From the NCBI GenBank assembly GCA_963667455.2, contig CAXXFR010000019.1, positions 310,001-374,000 of the forward strand: a stretch of DNA of 64,000 nt, written 5' to 3'. The position numbers and the translations under genes are program-made. Below, piece by piece: positions 45,802-54,227 of this stretch (its first letter is position 1; each line of letters begins with the position of its first letter). The notes beneath the pieces were generated by a model. The model was not told where the DNA came from, ran no database searches, and saw nothing but the letters and a program-made list of their open reading frames with translations. Source of the stretch: Bin55 sp963667455 (GTDB taxonomy: Bacteria; Pseudomonadota; Gammaproteobacteria; Pseudomonadales; Azotimanducaceae).

Positions 45802-47556
45802 TCAGAGGATCGTTTCGACCGTGCTCAAGTCTTTGTCCAATAGAAATCCATGACGTTGATTCTCGTAATCGAGCACCTTTGCCGCGTAATACCTTAGTTC
45901 GTCCGACTTGATGTGATTGAGTTGATCCAAGAGTCCACGATGGTCGGATTGTCTCCACTGACCGAACAGATAGATGAAGTAGTCCTTGCGATAGGATTCG
46001 GGAAGATTGCTACCAAACTCCAATGCTCTGTCGGTATGGCCGCGTAGCAGGAGGTAGAAGCCTATGAACTTGTGGCTTAGGGGACGCGCACCTTCTCGCA
46101 AATTGGGTAGCATGGCGATTGCATCGTCAATGTCTGCCTCAACAACGCCGACCAGCACAAAGGTCTCCGCTCCCTCTGCGTTCGAGTCGACGGGCTGATC
46201 GAGTGCTATCTGAAGAGCCAGTTCAGGATCGATCTTTGCCAACGCCTGTAGCGCAGGACCAAGAGTTGGAGTGTGCGATGCCAATTCCGCATCGGAGAGT
46301 ATCCAGTCCAGTGCGGCGTCGACATCGATACTCGACCACTCTTGAGACAGCTTTCGAGCTATATCTAGTCTAGTCTCTGCGTCGTCTACTTCTGACAGGA
46401 ATTCCGCTGTTATTTGCGGGTCGCGTTGAACAAGGTCCCAGAGCGCTTGTCGGAGGGCACGATTTCGCAGATCCTCCGGAATACTCGCGAGTTGGCTGAG
46501 CAACGTTGTGGGGTCTGAGCGTGCCCACACATCGACGACCAGTTGCTCCTGAACCCGCCTCCTTTGGCTCTCTAGGTGGCTGGAGGCATTTTGGAATGCT
46601 TCATCTGGAGAGATTCGTGTCCATTCAGTTAGAACACCCTGAACAGCTCGTGCATTGTCGATGCCGGGCAGGTTTGCAGCAAGTTCGACTACGGCACTCG
46701 GATCGAGCCTGACAGAGGCAATCAGTATGTTGTTCACGATGCCGCCCTGAATTTCTGTTCCGTCCAAAGACGCAGAAATTTCCGATATGACTCCGATTCC
46801 CTCTTCGATGACCCAGGACTGAGCTATTCGTTCAATTTGATCCCAAGACGTTCCTTGTGGATCAGCTCTAGCGGCGGTTGCGATCGACTGCCACTCTGTC
46901 TTCGGATCGGCAATATAAGTGAATTCCAGACGCGCGGCAGCCCAGGCCCTGTGGTACCAAAAGACTTTGAGCTCCTCGGCTGTTGTACGCTCGAACTCCT
47001 CCGATGGGCTGAGTTGGCTTTGTACTAGCTCGTGCATGACAAGGACTCGGGTCTCTTTCGACAATGTCTTGGCGTGGGAAACCGCAGCCTCCAGATCGGA
47101 GTGGAACCATTCGTTGAATATGGCTCTGATCATGTGGTCGTCGTCTGGGTCCGATAGCTCGTTCACCAGTTCAAGTGCACGTATCGGGTCGATTCCCGAT
47201 AGTCTTCGAAAGACGACTTCGTGGGCGAGAGTGCGTTCGCTTTCTGAATCGCGACGAGATGCTTGTCTAGCCAATCTCATCAGTTGTCGTTCGTCTGCTC
47301 GCTCGATTAGCTGGTGCAACTCAGCCAACCGAAGAAACTTGCTCTCGTGTTCGAATATTGCATCAAGAAGTGCGGACTCTTTGGCCAGAGACGCTCTGAA
47401 CAAGGATGTCCCTCGAGCAAGGGCGTTAGTGGCTCTGTCTTCGCTCGTGGTTGAGTCGGAGAAGAAGACTGTGATACAGCTGTAGACAATGACGGTTGCC
47501 ACACATCCGACAACCACACAGACGATGTAGGGGACAGCTCTGCGGGGGCCTTGCAT
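45802..47556 (-). CDS. membrane-anchored helical-repeat protein, copy 4
   Basis: An intact 584-residue member, closest to copy 3. A short basic start (Q-G-P-R-R) leads into a membrane helix (about residues 8-32), a polar linker, then helical repeats such as A-E-L-H-Q-L-I-E-R-A-D-E-R-Q-L and R-D-P-Q-I-T-A-E-F-L. The conserved C-terminal blocks are M-L-P-N-L-R-E-G and L-P-E-S-Y-R-K-D-Y-F-I. It ends slightly sooner than copies 1 and 2. ATG 47556 has no clear ribosome-binding site. Topology predicts a periplasmic solenoid. Function unknown; it is the counterpart for judging what copy 3 has lost. Confidence 0.78.
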   Translation of the reverse strand: MQGPRRAVPYIVCVVVGCVATVIVYSCITVFFSDSTTSEDRATNALARGTSLFRASLAKESALLDAIFEHESKFLRLAELHQLIERADERQLMRLARQASRRDSESERTLAHEVVFRRLSGIDPIRALELVNELSDPDDDHMIRAIFNEWFHSDLEAAVSHAKTLSKETRVLVMHELVQSQLSPSEEFERTTAEELKVFWYHRAWAAARLEFTYIADPKTEWQSIATAARADPQGTSWDQIERIAQSWVIEEGIGVISEISASLDGTEIQGGIVNNILIASVRLDPSAVVELAANLPGIDNARAVQGVLTEWTRISPDEAFQNASSHLESQRRRVQEQLVVDVWARSDPTTLLSQLASIPEDLRNRALRQALWDLVQRDPQITAEFLSEVDDAETRLDIARKLSQEWSSIDVDAALDWILSDAELASHTPTLGPALQALAKIDPELALQIALDQPVDSNAEGAETFVLVGVVEADIDDAIAMLPNLREGARPLSHKFIGFYLLLRGHTDRALEFGSNLPESYRKDYFIYLFGQWRQSDHRGLLDQLNHIKSDELRYYAAKVLDYENQRHGFLLDKDLSTVETIL

Positions 47557-47774
47557 TCTGGCTAGAGCTTAGAGAAGTGAGTTCTGACTCGTAGATGTTA
47601 GCCCAGATGCACAGTGATCAGTGGATAGACATAGCTCGACCATTTGCAGGTGTTCCACTCCTGGACTCAACCTGGTCGTCAACAAGATTGAAGCTTGTGT
47701 CGAAAAGCCATGGAACCTGAGTGATGAATTTGGTTCGACCGAGCACCGTGTCGCTGCCACAACCGAAAGCTCTG

Positions 47775-48482
47775 TCAACCGTTGCGATTTCCTTGCTGGG
47801 ACTCCGGTATAGAGGGCACTGCTGGAAGCGTCACAGTCTCAAACATCCATGTGAAGGTAAACAACTCTTGATTGACCCTAGTACAGAGGTGGCTAGATGT
47901 GTCCCAGTCTCCCTTTTGTTGGGTGCATTGGCGAACCGATTTCTCGTACGCTTGAAGGATTTCCTTTGATAGCTCGAATACGTCGTCGAGAGTGCCTGCT
48001 TGATTGCCGTCTTCGTCCCTCAATGAGTCTACGACAACTCCAATATTCTGCCTGAGCCAAATCTTGAATCCTTCGAATCCGATTTGTGAAGCGATATCGC
48101 GATCTACCCAGGAGTCGAACATCCAAGTAAAGCCAATCAACTCTTGACCATCTTTGCTACAACGGTGGTTGGAGGTGTTCCAAGCACCGTTTCGATCCAA
48201 GCAATGTGTTACCCAGCCCTTGTAGATGCGATGGATCGTTCTTGCTGACGTGAGCACATCCCAATGGGTAGCGGCTCGGTCGCCCTTCTTGCCCTGAATC
48301 GAACTTACCAACGCGTCCGTGTTTTGTCCCAGCCAGTTCTTGAATCCGACTTGAGCAGTCTCCTTTGCTACCTGCTCTCTGGATTCAAGCTGCGTTTGAA
48401 CTTCCTGGGAGGCGATTGATACCGAGAGAAAACACAGGACAACACTCAGAGTGGCGAGTTTCGACAATGGCCTGACATTCAT
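47775..48482 (-). CDS. exported two-repeat protein, unknown function
   Basis: A 235-residue protein with a signal peptide (L-A-T-L-S-V-V-L-C-F-L-S-V-S-I-A-S). The mature part is two copies of a unit of about 75 residues. Both have F-K-x-W-L-x-Q-N, a helix ending H-x-I-Y-K or L-Q-A-Y-E, a Cys pair (C-L-D-R-N-G-A-W-N-T-S and C-T-Q-Q-K-G-D-W-D-T-S with S-x-x-C following) and F-T-W-M-F. The paired Cys may form a disulfide in each unit. ATG 48482 has GGGGA seven bases upstream and directly precedes the signal peptide; the frame upstream (to 48587) is not needed. I do not recognise the family. Confidence 0.65.
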   Translation of the reverse strand: MNVRPLSKLATLSVVLCFLSVSIASQEVQTQLESREQVAKETAQVGFKNWLGQNTDALVSSIQGKKGDRAATHWDVLTSARTIHRIYKGWVTHCLDRNGAWNTSNHRCSKDGQELIGFTWMFDSWVDRDIASQIGFEGFKIWLRQNIGVVVDSLRDEDGNQAGTLDDVFELSKEILQAYEKSVRQCTQQKGDWDTSSHLCTRVNQELFTFTWMFETVTLPAVPSIPESQQGNRNG

Positions 48483-48639
48483 GTCAATCCCCGGAAATAG
48501 GCAAGGGTATTGGTCGATTCTATATCGCATAATCGTCTCCGGACACCGTACTCGAATTGCATCAATCGGCGTTGGGACTGCGCACATTTCACTGGACAGT
48601 GTTTGCTTAAGGTATTCCTTCCTACAGACCGTATCGCTC

Positions 48640-48957
48640 CTCCGTCGGTTCCATCTCTGCGATCCGCTGCAGTTCCTCCCGCAAGAGAGAGGCTATTCGT
48701 AGAGGGATGTAGATCAGCAGGAAGTATGCGTCGATGTTGCCGGCGGTCTCCGACCTAGTCGCGAACCTGCATCGGTTCACAAGCTCCCGCTAGAGCTGAC
48801 CGAACACGCTTTCCGCCGAGGCGTTGTCGGCACAGGTCCTCACCCGTCCCATGCTCATGGTCAGTCCGTGGCGCTCGAGGCACTCCCGGTAGGCCTTCTG
48901 GTGTACTTGCTGCCGTGGTCCGAGTGCAGCACGGACCGGTCCCCTCCAGACGATTGG
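48640..48957 (-). pseudogene. IS3-family transposase relic (orfB 3' end)
   Basis: On the minus strand the sequence reads V-L-H-S-D-H-G-S-K-Y-T, then after a frameshift Y-R-E-C-L-E-R-H-G-L-T-M-S-M-G, A-D-N-A-S-A-E-S-V-F-G-Q-L, a TAG, and R-E-L-V-N-R-C-R-F-A-T. This is the end of an IS3/IS150-type OrfB with the second D and the E of its DDE triad. Frameshift and stop make it dead. No inverted repeats or orfA remain beside it. Confidence 0.8.
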
Positions 48958-49081
48958 AGATTTCTTAGACGATTACTGTTTCCGTTGTCACTCCTTGCGG
49001 ACATTGAAGTAGCTTTGCTCGAGTACACTGTTGCTTCGCTCTGCAATGGCAGTGTTTTGGCGGCAGATTGCTGGCTTCACG

Positions 49082-50443
49082 CTATGCGATGAACGGCGAG
49101 AACCAAGGCGTCATCCAGGCAGTCGTGTTTGGATAGTCGGGGAGGTCGTCGGGCCAGTTCCGATCCCAATCTTCCAAGGCTTCTCGAAGGTCGCTTATGA
49201 CGTCGAGCCCAAACCGTTGTGTCCACCTCGCCTCTAGTTCTCTCAGCAAGAACGGGTAAGAGTCGCGTGCACGGCGAGTCTTGGGCGTAGGGTAGACCAG
49301 TCTTGATTTGTCGGACGGTTTGCCTGGTTCCAACACGATGTCCATGTGTCGTTCGTGAAGCGACCTACCGTTGCCAGTCACACTGGTGAGCTTGCGTACG
49401 TCGGACAGAGGTTGCCCTTGGTCCGATAGATATTGAAAGACGAGCTCCGTGTGTCCTAGTCGACCGAGGTCTTCCATTTCGTAGTCGATTGCGATAGCTG
49501 TCAATGTCTGAGAGAGCAGGGCGGACAGTGGCATGTTGCTGATGTCCGTTGTTGACTCGCGGACCACGACTGGCCACTCTGTACCCCGTCCTGGAATACG
49601 CGGTGGACCTTTCTCCTTGGGTAGGTAATTGCCTCCGGTCAGTGCGTCGTCTCCCGGACCGTAGCCAGTGATGTAGTAGGGATACTGGAGTTCAGCGCCA
49701 CGAACGATTGTTTGGAGCGAGGACCGTAGCTGATCGAACTGCTGTGAGAATTGGTCCTTCCACTTCCCCTCGATTTCAAGAATTCGTTGACGTCCGAGTT
49801 GCTTCATGCGTTCGCCTTCCTGCGTCAGCCGAACGGTGATGGATCGACGTTTTGCCGCACTACGCTCAATTTCAATCCATCCAAGTGACTGACAGTGCTG
49901 AACAATGACCTTTCGTGTTCGAGTGGATATCACCGACTTGCGATTGATGAGTCGTTGCTCCACACCCTTGCGGTCAAGAATGCACAGTAGATTCGACCAC
50001 ACAGGCAGGCTCGGAATTTCTTCATCTCGATCAGCGGTAGAGCTATAGTCCCTCGTGAACTTCACAATCGCATGGGATAGCAGTACTGAGAGTGGAGTGA
50101 AATCAAGCTCACATTTTGGCGGCTGATCGGCCATGCCAAGTTCCGAGGCGTATTCCAGAGAACGACCGAATTGCTTGGCCTGTGGAACGTCCATGGAAAC
50201 TGTCAAGAAGGAATCGCTACCGTGTTCTGCCGACTCTTCCACGGGAAGTTTGAAGCGATCAGCGAGATAGAGAACAAGCAGCCGGTCAGCGACACCTTTG
50301 TCGTCGTTGGAGAAGGAGAAATTGAAGCTGACCTGATCGTTGTCTTGCTCGAACGAACTTGCTGATTGATCCGATTCCTGAGTGAAACGCACTCCCGGAA
50401 GCGCAGCCAGTGTGTGCTCGAGCTTGCGCTGCCATGTGTCCAT
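49082..50443 (-). CDS. protein with two MarR-like winged-helix units
   Basis: A 453-residue soluble protein. Two related regions each begin with P-L-S-x-L-L-S-x followed by an acidic loop and a segment resembling a winged helix (L-P-V-W-S-N-L-L-C-I-L-D-R-K-G-V and L-V-F-Q-Y-L-S-D-Q-G-Q-P-L-S). After each comes a wing-like stretch ending L-T-Q-E-G or L-V-Y-P-T and a helix with W-K-D-Q-F or W-T-Q-R-F. This fits a tandem MarR-like DNA-binding protein, but I assign it by pattern only. ATG 50443 has AGG six bases upstream. It follows the symporter gene by six bases and may regulate it. Confidence 0.5.
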   Translation of the reverse strand: MDTWQRKLEHTLAALPGVRFTQESDQSASSFEQDNDQVSFNFSFSNDDKGVADRLLVLYLADRFKLPVEESAEHGSDSFLTVSMDVPQAKQFGRSLEYASELGMADQPPKCELDFTPLSVLLSHAIVKFTRDYSSTADRDEEIPSLPVWSNLLCILDRKGVEQRLINRKSVISTRTRKVIVQHCQSLGWIEIERSAAKRRSITVRLTQEGERMKQLGRQRILEIEGKWKDQFSQQFDQLRSSLQTIVRGAELQYPYYITGYGPGDDALTGGNYLPKEKGPPRIPGRGTEWPVVVRESTTDISNMPLSALLSQTLTAIAIDYEMEDLGRLGHTELVFQYLSDQGQPLSDVRKLTSVTGNGRSLHERHMDIVLEPGKPSDKSRLVYPTPKTRRARDSYPFLLRELEARWTQRFGLDVISDLREALEDWDRNWPDDLPDYPNTTAWMTPWFSPFIA

Positions 50444-50449
50444 AGCAAC

Positions 50450-51814
50450 CTACTGCGCTTTAGCTTCCCGAGTGGGGTAGAACCACAGCACTAACCATCC
50501 GGTAACGAATGGGATTACTCGTTCGGCAAAGTCGCCGACGGTGTTGGGTAGCGAGTAGAAGAGAACCGTGAGCAGAAACCCTGCGGCCATGGCTATGGGC
50601 ACTGCACGTTCATGAATGCGCCTCTTCAGACACCGCTGTATAACCAAAGGTCCGAATGTCGCACCAAGCGCGTTCCAGGCGAACAAGACTCTGCTGAAGA
50701 TACTCTCGGGTAGCAGTAAAGCGAGCCCAACGGCTACGATTCCTATTCCAACAACCCACAACCGAGAGTTGGACCGCTTGAGATCGTGGGAGGCGACCCC
50801 AGCTGCGACAAGCAATTGACTGTCGGCAGTTGACATGACCGCCGAGAGAACTGCCACTACGAGTATCGCACTCACGATTGCCGGAAGGAGTTGCTCCGAC
50901 AAGTCGAAGAACAGTCTCTCGGGATGCGCTACTTCAGACATCAAGACATGTCCGGCGAGTCCGCATATGAACATCCCGCCAAGAACTACTACGAACCACG
51001 CGAGTGCGACGATTCGTGCGCGGGAGAGAGCAGCGTCGTCTCCTAAAGCCATCATTCGGTTCAACATGTGCGGTTGGCCGAGAGGACCGAAGCCAATTGA
51101 AACCATGCCAATGAAGAATCCGATGGCCATCCAGCCTGCATTCCCTGCGGTTAGGTTCAAATGCTGGTCATCGAGTGCTGCGAATATCGGACCAAACCCA
51201 CCGAGTTCCACTAGAACGACGATCGGCAAAATGAGCGATGCAATCAACATCACGACCGCTTGCAATGCGTCGGTCAGGCTGACGGCCCAGAACCCACCGA
51301 GGCACGTATAGACCAGAATGATTGCGGCTCCTGCAACGATCGCCACTTCAGTCGGAATGTTCATCGAAGATGAAAGAGCGGACCCAGCACCATCGAATTG
51401 GGCGGCTACGTAGAAAGAGAAACAAAAGACGATGGCAACGCTCGACACGACAATCGCCATCTTGCGGGTGCGATTTCCCATTCCACCCACCAAGAAGTCG
51501 GTTAGTGTGACGTGTTTGTTCTGCTGAGCGGAATTCCGCAGCCGGGGAGCAATGAAGAACCACGCCACGATGTGTCCGGTTATGGTCCCAGGAAGTAGCC
51601 AAATGGCTGACAGGCCTTGCGTGTAGGCAATTCCGGTAACGCCGAGAATGGACCAAGCGGACGAAGCTCCTGCCGCATACGAGAGACTGGCAACCAATCC
51701 GCCCATGCGTCTGCCGCCGATCAGGAAGTCCTCGTGCGTTTCGCTCCTTTGCTTCGCCCAGAGACCGATTCCAACGAGCAAGAGCTGGTAACCAACAAGA
51801 ACAGCGATCAGCAT
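50450..51814 (-). CDS. sodium:solute symporter (SSS family)
   Basis: A 454-residue inner-membrane transporter with about 13 hydrophobic helices. SSS features are G-x-R-R-M-G-G-L near residue 35, A-A-G-A-S-S-A-W-S-I-L-G-V-T-G (first Na+-site helix) and G-P-L-G-Q-P-H-M-L-N-R. It resembles the PutP/PanF-like branch; the solute is not clear. ATG 51814 has AGGA six bases upstream; the longer frame to 51853 adds a basic, unlikely leader. Its stop lies six bases before the downstream gene, so the two form an operon. Confidence 0.9.
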   Translation of the reverse strand: MLIAVLVGYQLLLVGIGLWAKQRSETHEDFLIGGRRMGGLVASLSYAAGASSAWSILGVTGIAYTQGLSAIWLLPGTITGHIVAWFFIAPRLRNSAQQNKHVTLTDFLVGGMGNRTRKMAIVVSSVAIVFCFSFYVAAQFDGAGSALSSSMNIPTEVAIVAGAAIILVYTCLGGFWAVSLTDALQAVVMLIASLILPIVVLVELGGFGPIFAALDDQHLNLTAGNAGWMAIGFFIGMVSIGFGPLGQPHMLNRMMALGDDAALSRARIVALAWFVVVLGGMFICGLAGHVLMSEVAHPERLFFDLSEQLLPAIVSAILVVAVLSAVMSTADSQLLVAAGVASHDLKRSNSRLWVVGIGIVAVGLALLLPESIFSRVLFAWNALGATFGPLVIQRCLKRRIHERAVPIAMAAGFLLTVLFYSLPNTVGDFAERVIPFVTGWLVLWFYPTREAKAQ

Positions 51815-51980
51815 GGTGGTCCTAATGCAACGGGATAGCCAACGACGGAGCAAGCATTATGAACGTAGCTGGATTCGAAGACTTCGATAGCTTGACTTCT
51901 AGGACAAGTCTTCGTGTGCTCGATGATGCAATCGAATCCAGCGACCGTGGGAGAATCACCCAGACGCACGGCACCGGAAC

Positions 51981-53162
51981 TTAGGTAGTTGCTAGGCTGT
52001 ATAGCCGTTGGACGTTCTCGCTCGTGATCTTGCGACGATGATCTTCCGGTATTCCTTCGAACACTTCATCCAAGACATCCAATGAACACGGCCATGTCGA
52101 GTCCGTGTGAGGATAGTCCGAGCCCCACATGAGATTGTCGAGTCCGATGAACTCCCTGGTTGCGAGCGCGGGTCGATCATCTTCGATCGTTGCGTAGAAC
52201 TGACGCTTCCAAACTTCGTGTGGAGGGGTTCCGGTGAACGAGTCGGTTCGATTGCGCCACTCACGTTGCAAGCCTTGATCAACTCGGTCAAGCCAGTGAG
52301 CTATCCATCCAGCATTGAACTCGGCGACCACGATCTTGAGTCTCGGATGTCGTTCACAAACTCCTCGGCACATGAACTCGACGATGGTTCGCTGAATAGT
52401 CGACTGAGTTGCCGCGTAATCGGCGATTCCGTCCGGTCGAGCTCTGCGGACCCGAAATTCGCGTGGTACGTAAGAGTGACACCCAACGTGCATCGAGAGC
52501 GGAAAATCCGCTTCTTCCGCAAGCGACCAGATCGGTTCGTAGATCTCGTCAAAGTAAGGATGCTCTGCTGGCGACGTGCATGGAATCATTCCACCACGAA
52601 AGCCCAGCTTGATGACTCGTTGGAGCTCTTCTGTGGCTGCTCCGATGTCTTGGACGGGAATTGCCGCGATACCGAACAGTCTTCCGGCACTGGCCGAAGT
52701 GTAGTCCCAGAGCCAATCGTTGTAGTTGCGTTGCAGAGCGACCAGCAGTTCGACGTTCTTCATGCCGAACATTCCAAAGTAGCCCGGGTACAAGAACTCA
52801 GCGGCTATTCCGTCGATGTCCTGATCTTCGTATCGATGCGCACCGTCGACAAGTCCCTTGCGCATGCCGGCGTAGCCCTTATTGAACAAGGCAATCAACT
52901 CGGGGTCGGCCATGTGCGCAACATCGGGTTTACGACCCTTCTTGCGGTTCAACGGTTCGTTGCGAGCGAGGCGTGTTGCCGCCATGCCCATTTGCGCGAC
53001 GCTCGGACCACGCATGCCATGGGCGGGTATGACGATCGCGTCGACACGATCATCCAAGTCCATTACTCGAGGTGCCTCGTCCCCGAATCGATCAGCTAGG
53101 CCGGTGAAGACCTCCCGACCTTCGACTACATGGGAATCCGCTGAAATCGGTTTCCAAGACAT
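51981..53162 (-). CDS. amidohydrolase-2 family protein
   Basis: A 393-residue TIM-barrel protein of the ACMSD/amidohydrolase-2 family. Metal-site features are A-D-S-H-V-V near the N-terminus (D-x-H), a mid His in L-S-M-H-V-G-C-H, and W-G-S-D-Y-P-H-T-D near the C-terminus. Members act as decarboxylases or hydrolases on aromatic or amide substrates. ATG 53162 comes three bases after the stop of the Sel1-like gene, so they are co-transcribed. Substrate unknown. Confidence 0.88.
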   Translation of the reverse strand: MSWKPISADSHVVEGREVFTGLADRFGDEAPRVMDLDDRVDAIVIPAHGMRGPSVAQMGMAATRLARNEPLNRKKGRKPDVAHMADPELIALFNKGYAGMRKGLVDGAHRYEDQDIDGIAAEFLYPGYFGMFGMKNVELLVALQRNYNDWLWDYTSASAGRLFGIAAIPVQDIGAATEELQRVIKLGFRGGMIPCTSPAEHPYFDEIYEPIWSLAEEADFPLSMHVGCHSYVPREFRVRRARPDGIADYAATQSTIQRTIVEFMCRGVCERHPRLKIVVAEFNAGWIAHWLDRVDQGLQREWRNRTDSFTGTPPHEVWKRQFYATIEDDRPALATREFIGLDNLMWGSDYPHTDSTWPCSLDVLDEVFEGIPEDHRRKITSENVQRLYSLATT

Positions 53163-53165
53163 GGG

Positions 53166-53927
53166 CTATTCGGAGGTGGTGCTGACTCCAGCATCGGGAG
53201 ATGCTTGTCCAGATGGGTCGGATGAACCCAATCCGGTGTTGTATGGATCCACTCCTTGAAAGCTCGTGCTGAGCCAGTCCTGGTAGAAGGCGTCGCGGTA
53301 CTCGAACTCCTTGTCGAAATTGCATTGGAAGGAACGCATGTGAGTGCCGGCAACGCGGGTGTTCATGCAGCTCACGCCAGTGGCCTCCGAGCCGTATCGT
53401 TCGATCAGCGCGTCCACGATGTCTTGCACCTTGGGCTTCACTCGCTCGGGGACCTGAGCCATCAGTTCCTTGAATGTCTCCTTCATGCCGGCATTGGATC
53501 GGGGGGATGCCGCACAACCAAACCAACCGATACCCAGAATCACGTCTCGTTCGATCCCACCCAATCCGTTGACGTAGATCACGCCGAGCCTGTACTGAGC
53601 TCCCTTGAATCCACGTTTGGCGGATGCGAGCAGGTAGGGAAAAGCCTTCTCGTACTGTTTCGTTCGATAGTAGTAAGAGCCGAGATTGTTGACTCGATAG
53701 AAGTCGTTGATCGAGAACGCATTCTCAATCTCCTCTCGTACTTCGGTTGTGACGAGGTCCTCCATGGTTGAGACTTCCGTCAGTCCGGTCCGCACGACGG
53801 CTCGACCTTCCGCCCCTTCCGGAACTTCAATGGAATCGACATCCACATCATCGATTTCCTCATCCGCCTGGACAGAGAAGGCAAAGCACGCCACAATGGC
53901 TAGGAGTATCGCACTGAACTTCTTCAC
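53166..53927 (-). CDS. exported Sel1/TPR-like repeat protein
   Basis: A 253-residue protein with a signal peptide (F-S-A-I-L-L-A-I-V-A-C-F-A-F-S-V-Q-A). Its centre has one to two Sel1-like repeats (A-F-P-Y-L-L-A-S-A-K-R-G-F-K-G-A-Q-Y-R-L-G and G-I-G-W-F-G-C-A-A-S). GTG 53927 is chosen because GAGGTAA lies about nine bases upstream and it opens directly on the signal sequence; TTG 53987 adds a polar leader. The C-terminal part contains two Cys (V-S-C-M-N and F-Q-C-N-F). First in an operon with an amidohydrolase. A scaffolding role is usual for such repeats. Confidence 0.75.
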   Translation of the reverse strand: MKKFSAILLAIVACFAFSVQADEEIDDVDVDSIEVPEGAEGRAVVRTGLTEVSTMEDLVTTEVREEIENAFSINDFYRVNNLGSYYYRTKQYEKAFPYLLASAKRGFKGAQYRLGVIYVNGLGGIERDVILGIGWFGCAASPRSNAGMKETFKELMAQVPERVKPKVQDIVDALIERYGSEATGVSCMNTRVAGTHMRSFQCNFDKEFEYRDAFYQDWLSTSFQGVDPYNTGLGSSDPSGQASPDAGVSTTSE

Positions 53928-54227
53928 GAGTCTGGTTACCTCAGCTTGGTTTGGCGGTTGTTCGATCGAACCAGTCGCCGAGTCCAAATTTTAAGTCAGG
54001 ATACGCTTTGATCGACCAGTTAGATTCGAGATTCAGCACTTTTCTTTTTCAACGGAAGCGCATCGTGTTGGGGTGGTCGGATGCTAGTCGCCCGACGTTC
54101 CACGGCGTTCCCGCGTTGTCCGCTTCGCTGGCGTTTCAGCGGAGGTTTGGCATTCGGTTATTAGCTGGACTGATGCCCTCGACTGATTAACAACTAACCT
54201 ATCACGCAAACACCACTCAGAACTGCG
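53928..54227. other. intergenic, nothing recognised
   Basis: 300 bases between the Sel1-like gene and the thioredoxin lipoprotein, both on the minus strand. Only short frames; the Sel1-like gene's ribosome-binding site lies at its left end. No terminator hairpin with a T-run stands out. Confidence 0.35.

Noticed and set aside
45564..45911. 115-codon plus-strand frame as a gene
   Set aside because: Overlaps the confirmed end of helical-repeat copy 4 and has no domain.
52107..53099. 330-codon plus-strand frame opposite the amidohydrolase
   Set aside because: The minus strand carries a complete amidohydrolase; this frame has no domain.
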